Source: Chrysophaeum taylorii (lineage: Eukaryota > Sar > Pelagophyceae > Pelagomonadales > Pelagomonadaceae). From it: DNA of 64,000 bases. This document shows, piece by piece, positions 31,337-42,902 of the stretch. Where the stretch lies: positions 46,697-110,696 of the forward strand of contig JAQMWT010000528.1 of the NCBI GenBank assembly GCA_029834535.1. The letters run 5' to 3'. Numbering within the stretch: the first letter of the stretch is position 1; the number at the start of each line of letters is the position of its first letter. The translations under genes were made by a program, and so were the position numbers. The notes beneath the pieces are model-generated. The model was not told the DNA's origin and did not search any database. It saw only the letters and a list, made by a program, of their open reading frames with translations.

Positions 31337-33055
31337 CTACTAATCGGCAGATGTTTGTCTGTCTGTTTGTTTGTTTGTCTTTAAAGGGCGACTGCTAAGA
31401 GGGGTGTGTGTGTGTGGTGCATGAAGGACGTGGGTGGTTTTGTGGGGTAGGAGGGATGTGCCTGACGGGCGGAGATAAGTATGCGGGACCTAGTATGCTT
31501 GTTTGTCTTTAAAGGTCGACTGCTAAGAGGGGTGTGTGTGTGTTTTTGTTTGTCTTTAAATGTCGACTGCTAAGAGGGGGGTGTGTGGGGGGGGCATGAA
31601 GGATGTGGGTGGGTTGTTTGTTTGTCTTTAAATGTCGACTGCTAAGAGGGGGGTGTGTGTGGGGAGCATGAAGGATGTGGGTGGGTTTGTGGGGTATGAG
31701 GGATGTGCCTGACGGGCGGAGATAAGTACGCGGGACCTAGTCGGGGTCATCGCCGAGGCGTGGGGCAGGCGAAGAGAGGACGGGCCCCGCCCGTAGGTCG
31801 TACGCATGCTGCCGCCGGACGTATGTGCGACGAAGGGTGACGTCCTGCTGGGATCGGGCGGCCTGGGTGGGGTTCCCCGAGGCGGCGACATGGGTGAGGG
31901 CGGTGAGGGCACAGTGAGCCCGGCCTAATGCGTTGGCGATCCCCCACTCACGGTAGATGCGGCGAGTTTGGGCCGCCTTTGCCTCTGTGAAGTTGGCGCA
32001 GCCGCTTGTCACCCAGGTTCGCGCAGCGATGCGCTCTGCGCATGTTTGGGCGAGAGCGTGGCACGCCGCGCTGGCCTCACCGAAGGCACCAAAGACGCGG
32101 CCGGCGACGGTGCCGTAGCTACGTAGCCGCTGTTCGACAGGGCCCAAGAAGCCAGGCGGTGGTGCTGTACCCGGCTGGGGGATGATGGCGTCGATGCCGC
32201 GGGCGTGAGCGAGGTATTCGGAGTGGACTTGCGCTGCGCGCCGATCGACAGGCGACGGGTGGGAGGGATGGAGGGCGTGGGCGGTGTACAACGAACCCCA
32301 AGCGAGGGTTTTGATGTCGTTTGTCCCTCGATATAGGATAAGGATCATGTAGGCCCGCGAGCCAGGCATTGATCCTCCAAGCCGTCTACGGCGACCTCGC
32401 AGACTATTTCCACGACCCGCGGCGGCTCTTTCAGCGCGCCATTCTCACGCCCCGTCGAAACGATGTTTTCGATGCTGACAACGCCGCGCGCATGACCGCT
32501 GCCTTTTTTTCTCGGAGACGAGGCGTCGGAGTTCTTTTTTTCGGCCGACTAGGTTGGGTCGGAAGACGACGCCACGCTCTTTACAGTCGAGTTTTCAACT
32601 CCCTGACAACCAACGGCATGCTGACTTTGAGCGCGAGCTTAAAGTCTTCGCAACCTCGTCGAAAAACCGTCGCACGGCCACTGCAACGGTACCAGATACA
32701 TGATCGATCGTGTTGTCGTCACCGAGGCTCCTCGAACCTGGATCCCTTAAGGCCCGCCGACGCCAAACGATCAATAAGAGCCGGGGCCAGACGCCCCGCA
32801 AAGTCTCGGCGTCCTCTTGCCCACAAGCCCGTCTTCTGCCACGTCCAGCTCTACGTGGCTCTCTGTCGATCGGCAACCCCGAGGATATCCTCTTCTGGGT
32901 CGACGACTCCACCCTACCCCACACGTGCTGCGCAATACCGATAAGCCCCCTCCCGGCGTCTACACGCGCACTGTAGGTGAACTTACTGGGACCAGGTGAA
33001 CTTACTTACTGGGGTTTGAGATTGGGACTAGGTGAACTGACTGGCCTGCGCTTGT
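31337..33055 (-). mobile_element. retroelement copy 3, internally deleted derivative (1.72 kb)
   Basis: Same two ends and same type of internal deletion as copy 1. The ORF is cut at the codons of the DIK motif (near 32312) and joined to the 5' leader (TTTGTCCCTCGAT). The 3' region is odd: the segment TTTAAATGTCGACTGCTAAG with its GT-rich tail is present about four times in tandem (31380-31660). The coding remnant (minus, 31737-32310) is open but lacks the reverse-transcriptase core. Confidence 0.5.
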
Positions 33056-34190
33056 AAATAACCTAACTATCTGACTAGAGGCCAGCACATAATGAAGGTA
33101 AAAGCGTGGTGCGCTGATAAAAGCAGCTTAGAGCGTCGGAATAGCCAAGTTTCAAAAAAAGTGTACCGATTAGCCAATAATGGCTAATTGGTACACATTG
33201 GCTCTCGGGTACGCAGCTTTTGTGCTGCCTTGCAAAAATTATCCCAGCTGGCCCAAGTTGGCTCCGGGGCGATGGTCCGATCGGTGCCGGAAGCGGCAGT
33301 GATCAAGCAGGGGTGGAGGGCCACGTCTAAGGGGGACTCGCCGAAATTGTGCCCCACCAAAGTGCGGTTGCCGAAGTCACGCGAAGGGCGACGGTGCTCG
33401 GACCGACGGTGCTCGGACGACGGTGCTCGGACCGACGGGCACGGACAATCCGCGCCCTTGGAAGTGGAAACGTTGGTGCAGTGGCTGTCGAATCATGATG
33501 CACCGAGCGAGCGAGGTCGTGCGCATCGACGCGAAGGGCTGGGATTCGGAGTTCCTCGCTCTTTCTCCGACGCAGCCATCACGTTCTCTGACACCACCCC
33601 CAAATCAGTATTGGCACCGAGGATGATGAACGTCCTTGTTGCTTGGCGACAGCCGCATCCGAGGGGAGTGGGGCGCGCGAGAACAGCGTTTTTCTGGGCA
33701 GGGGCTTAGCAGAAAAAAGATGGGTGGCTTCTCCGGATCAGACCATACAGTTTTCGCTACGTATGGTTGGGAGGGTATCCGACCTCGCACGCTAGAAGAG
33801 GCCTCGAGAACTTGCCGAGCGTTTCAAGGTGGTCAGCCGAGCTACGGACCCACGGACCGCCACGGACTGGGTGCCGGCCGGGAGCCTCTGGCCTCGCGCT
33901 CTTCGCGGGCACGGGCGTTAGAGAATCGGACCAGAGGGTGGCTTAGCCATACGCGCGACTCCGAGCCGTAAAACTTGTCGTCGAGATATTGTACGCGTCC
34001 TGTCCTCAAGACGACGATGATGACGACAAGGAACCGCCCCCGGTGAATATGGCGAGGCCAACGATCCTCCGTCGACGCGCCCGCCCGCCCTCGATGAGAG
34101 ATGAGAAGGAGGATAGAGCCCCGATCAAGAGGAGAGCCGAACCTCCGCAACTGCCTCGTAGACCTCGGAGACGCCGCGTTCTACCATGAG
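33056..34190. other. mixed repeat debris, including chromodomain-like remnant
   Basis: Bases 33056-33150 repeat the leader-like sequence found at 25811. On the minus strand 33842-34150 contains TGRVQYLDDKFYGSESRVWL followed by FSNARAREERE. This matches the chromodomain-like piece at 53.8-54.2 kb and is probably part of a decayed transposon. Plus-strand frames at 33188-33709 are open but unrecognised. A coding-like VVRIDAKGWDSEFLALSPT occurs near 33515. Confidence 0.5.
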
Positions 34191-35990
34191 GCCGCCACAT
34201 TTCATTCCTTGCGACGACCCATTCAGCGTCGCCAAGCAGCCCCTCGAAACCCAATTTCTATGCCAAACTGTAGCCTACCTTGATCCGTTCGCCCAGGTGT
34301 CTGCTGCATGACGGCGGGACATCCACGAGGATAAGTTCAAGCGACGGGCCATTGGCCTTGTATCCTTCATCTGGCCCGATTGGAGTGGCGTTGATTGAGA
34401 CGGTGTTCCCGCGCGGGCCTCGTTCCAGCTGACGACGGAACCGATTCCGGCACGGCTTCCCTGCTCCGTTCTGTGGTCGCGGAGCGTGCGGAAATCGATA
34501 TCGATTTGGCGGCTCCAACCAACCATTGTTCAAGACCGGGCTCCCAAATCGGCGTCGCCGAAGAAGTTTTTGTTGAGGTCGAAGCGAGTGTGACATGGTA
34601 TGATATATCTCAAAGATCTACCGGCAGCGGCATGTGGCGACTTGGCACGATCCAGAGGCAAGCGGGTGATCAATCCACTCCCAGCTGGCCAGCGGCTGCT
34701 GAACAGTGGTGGCCACGATCGAGCCAAGTACTTTTCTTGCGGCACACACGTTTGAAGGATCTGCATGCGCTTTTGCCATTACAGCCGGGGAAATAAATCG
34801 CCCAAGCTCAAGCTCGACCTCAATAAGACGAGGTTCCGGGCGCGCTACCAACTTATTCGTTCCTTGCACCACGTGCTCAAACTGTATACGCCTACCCACA
34901 TTGGACTCCCTTGGACAATCAGTAATGAGCAGTGGGTGGCGTTGGCTGAATTCGAGGCGATTTTTGCTATAACGGACGCGGCCGTTGTTTTCGTGCAACA
35001 CGAACGTTTAAACCTGGGGGGGGGCGTGCGCCGCATTGATCAAGCACAACATGATCGAGTCTCTCTGCGAGCTGGGACGCTAGAAGTCATTGACCTCCCG
35101 AACATAACTGCGAAATCAATGCCACGTAAGACTGTCGATGTTGACGACGACCTCAGCGAGACCACCGGCAAAATCTGTCTTGAGCGGGGTATACTCGAAT
35201 GAAAGAGCGTCGGTTTGCGGGAATAATGAAGACAACTACGTGCGTCACTTCAACTACGACTTCAACGATCGCGACTTGATTGCCTTCCTTCTTGCCTTTC
35301 GGACGATCAACTGCCGGCACCTGTGTCGTTCAATCAGAGAGCTCGGGCCAGGAAGTTGCATGCTCAAGGAAGAATATGTGATTTACGCACGGACTGCATT
35401 CCACCACGAAAAAAAGGCAAAGACTTCCTCCGATCCTGCGCCTGCCCCCAATCTCTTGGCGGCACTCGACGCACCCGACGCTTGGGACGACGACGACGAC
35501 GACGACGACGACGTTAGTGGCGATGCGCTTTCTTTTGCTATGCCTGCGACCCAGATGCCCGATTTGAATGTGGAGTTTGAACAGGTCTTCACAGCCTCAA
35601 TGGATCATCAGGCTGTCGAGATCGCTCAACTCGAAAGAGCATTATCCCGAGCTTGAGGAAAGAAGGATGAAGTCGGCTTCACAGATCTGGCTCGACGTTG
35701 GAAAGCTGTATCGACCGCTCACCAAGGAAGGTGCAGTATGGGTTCCTTCTTCCTTCCGGACAGGGCGAGAGCCTCCTCTAAGGGATTTTTCAATTGGTAG
35801 TACACACATGGCGCGCAGAGCTACTACTGTGAGCGCTGCCCGAGCATTGGAAATCTTGTCCTGACCGAGGGAAAGAAACACGTTGCTGCTCTGCGCGCGG
35901 ACGAGACGGACAAAGTTGTTGCCAGCATACTGCGCATGATGAACAAGAATTTCTTCATTGCGGCGGCGGCGGCCCGGATTAAGTACAGGG
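34191..35990 (+). pseudogene. RNase H-like (hAT-like) transposase, copy 2, degenerate
   Basis: Pieces occur in the same order as in the minus-strand copy at 47.2-49.7 kb but in shifting frames. They are DPFAQV plus a DGGT-type segment near 34290-34320, KRRAIGLVSFIWPDWSG near 34340, VAEEVFVEVEASVTW near 34555, then KLKLDLNKTRFRARYQLIRS near 34808 and ALAEFEAIFAITDAA near 34940. A zinc-site-like CGNNE...RDLIAFLLAFRT follows near 35215, then the C-terminal MPDLNVEFEQVF and DVGKLYRP. At least five frameshifts or stops separate these pieces, so it is inactive. An Asp-rich microsatellite lies inside the C-terminal part. Confidence 0.5.
35486..35513 (+). repeat. (GAC)n microsatellite
   Basis: About nine GAC units encode an Asp run in the transposase remnant. 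Confidence 0.5.
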
Positions 35991-36107
35991 ACCTCGTGTG
36001 ACACGAGACCGAGTTTTTCAAAAACGCCGGGAGCACCATGATTCCTTCCCCGAAGACTCTTCGGAGATGGAGGTTGACGAGGAAGAACCAGACGAAGATA
36101 CCGAGGT

Positions 36108-36110
<3 letters not shown>

Positions 36111-36138
<28 letters not shown>

Positions 36139-36140
36139 TC
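36111..36140 (+). repeat. (GTTC)n microsatellite
   Basis: About seven GTTC units in non-coding sequence after the transposase remnant. Confidence 0.5.
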
Positions 36141-36389
36141 ACATCGCCTAAAGTAAGAAAACACTGAACTGCATCCACGGTAGCAACTCATCCATCGCCC
36201 CGAATTTAACGCGAATGAACCTAAGAGCACCAGACCTAGGAGGCAATAGTGGGCGTACGGAACTGACGGGGACCGGCGCTGGCGTTTAACAACAAAAAAA
36301 AAAAGTGGCGTTCGTTCGCTTCACTTAAACCACGTAGGGCGTTCGCTTGAAATCACTTCACCAAAATTGCGTGGCTGGTACTTCGTGGT

Positions 36390-36560
36390 TCACTTGCTGA
36401 GGTGAATGCTGTAAACGAGCAGCTCCCAGCCTAAAGTTGAGCGGCTTGGGGAGTGAGAGGAGCGGCCGACCCCCAGCCTAGCGTCGGCCTCGAAAGCTTG
36501 GAGGTCACCGGCGTGTTGGCAGACTGGGTAAGGTGCCGCTTTTTCCCGCCACGAGTGGTC
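36390..36560 (-). repeat. dispersed repeat shared with 49862-50010
   Basis: The pattern CCGGCGTGTTGGCA, with upstream GCGGCCGACCCC and a CTCAAGTTTG-like start, recurs at 49862-50010 in the same orientation at moderate identity. Neither copy contains a gene. It probably marks the ends of an older transposon family. Confidence 0.5.
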
Positions 36561-36979
36561 TTTGCAGGGCGCCGATTGCGGACATTTTGTTCTTTTTGCC
36601 GACGGCGGACGTTTTTTTGTGTGCATACATTCTGAGCGACGAGGCGACGGCGGATAATGAACAAGCTGATGCTAAAGAAGATACGAAGTCAGAAGAGTTG
36701 ATGAGAGAAGGCACTGACGTGTTATGCAGCAGGGATTCACAGCCAGCATGCGATGATAGGCGTGGGATGATGAAGAAAGATCTCTCGAGAAGGCGAGTGA
36801 TGAGAATGGCTGCTGCGGAAGTGGACGATCAACACTGATAAGAGGAAGTCGATGCTGATAAGGACGTGGAGGCTTCCGGCTTATAGGTTCCGGCTTATAG
36901 GTTCCTAGGGAAGAAAGAAACCAGAAGAGCGGAAAGAAGTGGGATTCCGACACCGAGGCATGGATTTGTTTGCCGAGTT

Positions 36980-37487
36980 GATGTGCGTTTGACCTTTGGT
37001 GGTGAAATAACACGTTTCGACGAGGCGATTCGGTCAGAATTCGAAGAACCAGGGATGAAGCCAGAGATATTGGATGCACTGACGAAGAACGCATCCAGAC
37101 GATGCCGAACCTGGGGCTAGCTGTCACACCTGATCGAGCAAAGTTTGGTGGCGACCATAGTTTTTTTCGTGGTCCCATAGGAAGAATAGCTGCGACGCCG
37201 ACAGCGTGCTTATCGATAGAGGAGAGCACACACCCGCCAAAATTACTGCGAACGGCTGACGGTATGTTTTTTGCCGAGGAAATAACATCCACCAGCGCCG
37301 ACACTCCCGGGCTGTTTCGGCTTCCCGCGAGATTCGTACGTTCGCGCCTTGATGGACTCTCTGCCGAGCGTACCAATTTTTCGATCCAGGATAAGTACGA
37401 ACGATGTGTTGCCGAAGCCGTCGATTCTTGGCGTACAACACACCCTCGCAACCCAGTTGTCGCCGCCGCTAACTTCATTCAGAATAA
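36980..37487 (+). pseudogene. unrecognised gene split by the hAT-like element, left part
   Basis: Two plus frames read as one protein after a single shift near 37085: GGEITRFDEAIRSEFEEPGM, then RIQTMPNLGLAVTP onward to AAANFIQN. The coding-like reading ends exactly where the transposon begins (37488). It continues in frame on the far side at 39892 if one copy of the 8-bp duplication is removed (NILIDAKTGILSRESR). The function is unknown. It is possibly the N-terminal part of the Mutator-like gene family that follows. A long minus-strand frame overlaps (36672-37478) but has a less protein-like composition. Confidence 0.5.
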
Positions 37488-39883
37488 GGGATCGGTCATC
37501 ACAAATTTTGGTCTTTGAAGTTTGATCAACATGATGTATGTTTGTGGAAATATTCTTCAATTAATGACCTCGCAAGTTTGGTCAACAACGAGGTTGATCA
37601 ATACTCCTCAAACTTCCACGGTAGTAATTGACGAAGCTTTTTGGCTTTTTCAAATCAAACTTAAGGAGGGGGCTTAGTAGAGGGGGGCGCGTGAGCGCTT
37701 TTGGTGCGAAAATAAAAACGAGAGCTAGGTGCTGACGCAGAATCTACTACCTGTGGCGTTACGCGCGCGGCATGGGCCACCTCCCCCCCGTGACCGCCGC
37801 CTTTAGAAAGAGATCCTAAGACACCGCGGCGATACGCAAAAGGGACAGCGACGCGCGGCCTCGAGAGCAGATTTTTCCCACGGCTGGGCGTACTTAACCT
37901 GAGCCCATTCTCGTACCTTCCATCGTTCGTAGAAGCCACCCAAATTAACCGCGACTCACCACGGTGGTGGTGTTGCCGTGGTCGTACGTCATTCTTCAGC
38001 AACGTGCAGACATCGGTGGACACCAGACTTATTATTACATGGTCTGCGCGAGACGGATCATCACCCCATTCTGGAGTGATCCCAAAATCTTCTCTCCGAG
38101 AGGGAGAGCGTCTTTGATAATAATCGACTCGGGGTCGTCGAGTTAAAACGCGAAACTCGACGACGACCCCCTCGAGAAGAAACTGCGAGAGGCAACGCCC
38201 CTGGAGGGAGCACCCGAAGATTGTAGTCCCACGCTTGCGCGGGACCGTACAGGACCACGTTCAGGAGTTCCTCACCGTCGCGTACCCGATCCGGAGGAGT
38301 TAGCTGTCCAACTTGATCATGGAAAAACGGCAACGCGAGCACGTGCCGTTACGCCGGCATAAAGAACTCGCACGACCGTAAGTGAACACCTCCTTATCCT
38401 CCTCCTCCTCCTCCTCCTCCTCCTCGCGCATCTCGGCAACCCCGCCCTGCCGCAAGAGAGATCTCCCCGGGAGCTGCTGCTGCTGCACCGTCGAGCACTG
38501 TGCTACGAGAATTTAAGTCGGCAAATACAAGCTGCGGCGCGAAGGGATGTCAAGACGACGTCGACAGCCTCGCTCCGGAAGAGATCGCTGACACCACCCC
38601 TTTAATTCTAACCCAGTCATCTTGAATTGGGTTTAATCACAAAAAAAAAAAGCGACAAGTTTTGTCGTCAGTAATATGCAACAAGTTTGATTACTGGAAT
38701 TGAAGTTTGATCACAAGTTTGGTGGTCACAAAATTGTTTGATCAACGATGTTGTGTAGTTTGGTCACAAAGCCTCCTCCAAGTTTGACCATACTCGCGCA
38801 TCAACATGCGAACACTCGCAGAACAACATCCACAAACAAGGCCTACGTAAGACAGCGCTGATACCGCGCTGTTTTCTTCGTCGCCCAAGATTATTCATTC
38901 GGATATGCGCCTTATTAGTTCTCGATGTTCATGACACACTACAGCGAACGATCCCGGTTCGTCATGCCTTTAGCGGATGACATTGTTGCATATGATGTCG
39001 TCTATCAAACGCATATGCCGAAAAGAAGAGCCGCCTGACTTGCCCTCCATAAAGCCCGTGATGAGGACCGACACGGCCTCGCAGAAGTGCTTCGCGCGAT
39101 AGCTGGATCTTTGTCGGCGGCACGAAGGTTCCGAAAGCAGGCGTGGTGCCTTTTACAACACGCGCGACGATATTGTCTACTTGCACATCACAACGAGCAG
39201 CACGCACATAAAAGCTGCAGCCTTGCAGTATCTTGCACTTGAACGACGACGCTGTCGCGCTGTTGTTAACCATGTTGTTGTTGTTGTACGCGCCGTCTAA
39301 AAACTTGCCGCCCGTGTCGAACGAACATCAGATGCTGCTGCAAGTCGGCCTCGACGAGAACACACGTGCTGAACTTGGCATCATCTTGGTTAGATCTCGA
39401 GTGAAGTGGACGACGACCCTCATATTTTTTGCGCGCTCCGAGCTGCTGCGACAGCGTTTTACGCGGCGATCTCTCATAGTCGTTTACCTTCGTCTGGGCA
39501 CGCTTAGACTTCTTGTTTTCCTTCTCGGCGTCGTCGTGGTCAACCGACGTCGACGTGTTTAACACCACCACGCGACCTGAGCGACGACGAAACCCGCATC
39601 GATACCGTCCTCCTCGTCGTTCGTTTCCAAGTCGAAGGACGCTCCGGAGTCACCACAGCGCGACGACATGCACAACCGAGCTGAAAGCTTGATCACGGCG
39701 GCGGCGGGCTTTGTTTTGTGAGCAAACCCTATGTTTGGTCTCTAATCGAATAAGTTTGGTGAATGAATCCAGATCTGTATTGACCAAACTATTAAATGAT
39801 CAAACTTGTTGTTGTTGTTGTTGAGGGTTTACGCCGGACGGTGATCTAACTTGCACGGGTGGTTGCAAACTTGACTTTTTCCT
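37488..39883 (-). mobile_element. hAT-like DNA transposon, right copy (2.40 kb), with target duplication
   Basis: An inverted copy of the element at 18465-20718, the same over its length apart from indels. Its ends are GGGATCGGTCA and, at the other side, TTGACTTTTTCCT. It is flanked by CAGAATAA (37480-37487) and AAGAATAA (39884-39891). These form an 8-bp target duplication with one mismatch, the size typical of hAT elements. Subterminal AAGTTTG/TGACCAAACTT motifs are dense at both ends. No intact transposase frame is present, so it is non-autonomous. It interrupts an open reading frame. Confidence 0.5.
38398..38425 (+). repeat. (TCC)n microsatellite in the hAT-like copy
   Basis: About nine CCT units. 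The left copy has only four or five (GAGGAGGAGGAG near 19760), so the run length differs between the two copies. Confidence 0.5.
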
Positions 39884-39891
39884 AAGAATAA

Positions 39892-40207
39892 TAATATTCT
39901 GATCGACGCGAAAACTGGGATACTCTCGAGGGAAAGCAGGTTGGGAGGTCGTGGACGACGAGGACGAAGAGGACGACGAGATCGAGCCCCACACATCTGC
40001 GTCGTCCGTCCGCCGCCAACGTGTACTGATTGGATCTCCGTCGAATCTATACCCGCTAAGATGTCGCTAGAATCGGAATCTGATGCCGCACAGTGGTCGG
40101 GTCGGGCAGACCCTTTCTCAGTCAGCTCTCGTAACGGCATCTTCTTCCGGGGACGAACAGCTAGGTCTTTTTGGTGGCAATTGTACGATAATTTTTGTTT
40201 CCGATAG
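39892..40207 (+). pseudogene. unrecognised gene split by the hAT-like element, right part
   Basis: Continuation of the 36980-37487 reading after the insertion. It starts NILIDAKTGILSRESR and then meets an acidic tract GWEVVDDEDEEDDEIEP in another frame. That tract recurs almost exactly at 41076-41135 at the start of the Mutator-like gene (GWEVADDDDEEDDEIEP). The two places therefore share a segment of about 60 bp. Confidence 0.5.
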
Positions 40208-40593
40208 ACACGCTTCCGACCACCGTACGGGCGATGTTTTGGTGTACGGATGACGTTGTTTCGCCCGTCTGAAAAAAGATTGTCCGTTCCCTACGAGTCG
40301 GACGTCGCTTAAGTGAAGAAACCGACAACACACTCCGATCTATGAGTGTCAACAGGCCACCGAGATTCGCCAGCGTTATGAGACAGCTAGCTCCCTAGTT
40401 ATGGCTCAACCACTCGGGCTGCACTTTGCGGCACATACTCTTTGTATGCGTGGACCGACCGACCGACCTTGCATCCACACAACTATTCTATTCGCCGAAA
40501 ACGATTTGGTCCTCGTTTATGTGACGCCGCCTCGCGTGCATTCTTTGCGACTTGACTTCCCGGCCTAGGTGTTGAGCAGGTTTTTTTTCTGCT

Positions 40594-42890
40594 GTGAGAT
40601 TGATTGTCTCCCCATGGACCGATCATATTCTTTCGTTGATTTCGACGCGACACCAAAACTGCCGCGTGCCTTCGTTTGGTGTTTGCCGCTGCTTTGAAGA
40701 TGCTGAGCCTGGGAAAGAGTGCGACGGAACGTCCCGCGTGCTCGGGATACCGCGCGAGGCGTGCGACGCTTTCGGCTGGGATTTACTTCAGCAAGGAGAT
40801 GAGGAACGGTGGCCTTGCAGGTATTGCGAAGCGGCTGGGACCTATCATCATCATCATCGGAGTCGAGGTGTGCACCGAAAGGAGCAAAGCGCGCGCGCGA
40901 ACCATCCAAGCAAACGACTCCAAATCCCCGCCCGCCGCAGCGGCCGCTTTGAGGCACTCGATGCAAGTGACGAGAGCGTGGTCGAGATGACTGGCGCACT
41001 GTGGGCGGCGGCTCGGCTTTGGCGAGGAGGAGGAGGAGGAGGACGAGCATATGGCCATGGGCACCGAGACCATGGAAGCAGGTTGGGAGGTCGCGGACGA
41101 CGATGACGAAGAGGACGACGAGATCGAGCCCCTGTCCAAAGCCTCGACCACCAAGGTCCGCCACAACATGGACGGCGAAGCTCATTTACCACATCGCTGC
41201 CGGTCAGGTTGAGCTCCACTTCAGCGGCGAGCACCAGAACCACGCCAGCGACCTCAGCGACTCCCGGCAACGTGTCGTCGAGGTCTCCCGCGACTGCTCG
41301 AGGGCAGTATCCTAGCGCGCTTCGCTGCCAACCCCAAACCCCGCGCCATACCCATCCGCCAGTGGCTCGTGGACACCGGCCTTATTCACAATAACCACTT
41401 GCACAAGGGTAACAAGAATCGGGGGAGGCAGCTGATGCGCTTCGTCCGCCGTATGCGCATCAAGCTGCTCAGTAGCCTGTCAGTGGGCGACATGGTCGCG
41501 TACATGGACAAGAGATGGTTGACGGTCGTGACCTCGGCGCCCCCGTGAGCATGCTCGACATGATCGGCGACCATGACCCAATTCTTCTTTTGCATCGCAC
41601 CCTGGAGATCGGGGACTCCTGGAGATCGGGGACTCGGATACCCGCATTTTTCGTCGTTGTTGTTAGCAGCACCAAGAACCTCCTCTTGAATGTCGGCAAC
41701 GCCGCCACAACCTCTCTGTCGGCAACTTCGTGTGCACCGACACGGCACTCGTCGAATCAATGCCGAGGGCTACCCTATCATCAACACCGGGACTGTCGAC
41801 ATCGACCACACCTACCACATACTGACCTTCGCCCTCGCCGAGAACATGGACATTTACGGCATCGTGCTGGGTGTTGTTTGTTACCTGGGAGGCGGGTGTT
41901 GTTGCTGTGAGTATGGCCCCAGGCCTCATAACTTCCCCAGGCTGGGCCCACTGCTCCCGACTTTTTTGTAATAATGGCCGACCGAACGCTGACGAGATCC
42001 AGAATGGCGTCGTCGTCGACCACTTCGGCCTTCGCGCCGTCGACTTGCTCAACTGCTTTGTCCACATGACCAGGGCCAACTACAAGAAACGGGGCCTCTT
42101 CGACTAGACCAAGCCGGGGCATAGGTGCGAATTGGGGTGCCATGTCCGGACATGAACTCAGCGACATGAAGGTTGAGCAAATTAGCGTCGTCGTCGTCAC
42201 GATCGGCGGCGGCGGCGGCGGTCTGTCTCGACGACAAGGTACTCCTGCGTCGTCGCTTCACCGACGAGTGGACCGAGAAGTGCCCCGCATTCATCATCCA
42301 AGTCTCTGGTGCTCGTGGAGTCACGGTCTGGCGAAGTATGAGAAAAAAATTGCCGGCTGGATCTCGAACGGGTGCGCTCCCGGTACGCGCCGCGCGACAA
42401 CAACGGCAACAACGAATCCTGCAACAACCTCATCATCAAGGAGGATGGCACTGCCCGCGAGGTCGTCGGCGTAGTAGGTTCCAGCCTCTGGAGAAGCATC
42501 GTCCGGTACCTCGAGACTCGGAGGAGCCAAAACGATGGCTATTTTTTTGCTCAGCACCCGCGGATAGATCAACGGCAGCAGGGGTTGGAGTCCAGGAGGC
42601 ACAGGAGTACATTCACACGCTGGCAAAAGCTCATGATGGCGACTTCTTCAAGAAAGTCAAGTCCGACACCTTCGTCGTCTCTTACTCTCGCTGCCCCAAA
42701 TTCTGGCACTATATATACAAGTGCAAGCTCGCGCTCGTAATCCGAAGCCTCAAGCGCGCTCAAGTCCCGGAAAAAAAAACACGATTATCCTGCCCTTCCG
42801 CAAGCAAGCGCGGCCGTGGTCGCGGTGCGAAAGCGCACGGCGGAGAGGCGTTGAACGCGAAGCCTGCTCGACATCGCGGCCGCAACTAAG
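40594..42890 (+). pseudogene. Mutator-like (MULE) transposase, degenerate
   Basis: Fragments in order but in several frames: AAGQVELHFSGEHQNHASDL near 41195; KNRGRQLMRFVRRMRIK near 41410; INTGTVDIDHTYHILTFALA near 41780, probably the first catalytic Asp strand; VDHFGLRAVDLLNCFVHMTR near 42015, the conserved Cys/His helix; NNGNNESCNNLIIKEDG near 42400; and a SWIM-like zinc site RCPKFWHYIYKCKLAL near 42690, followed by a basic KRGRGRG motif. This order is that of MULE transposases, which cut and paste DNA transposons. At least six frame changes make it inactive. Upstream 40594-41000 is open in parts but not recognised. Confidence 0.5.
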
Positions 42891-42902
42891 CGCGCTGCCA
42901 TT

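Noticed and set aside
14494-33055. DNA-transposon (MITE) origin of the short retroelement derivatives
   Set aside because: The two ends are not inverted repeats of each other, no target duplication is seen, and the long form encodes a reverse transcriptase.
36672-37478. 268-residue minus-strand open frame
   Set aside because: It overlaps a plus-strand reading with better protein-like composition that continues across the transposon insertion. It has no recognised domain.
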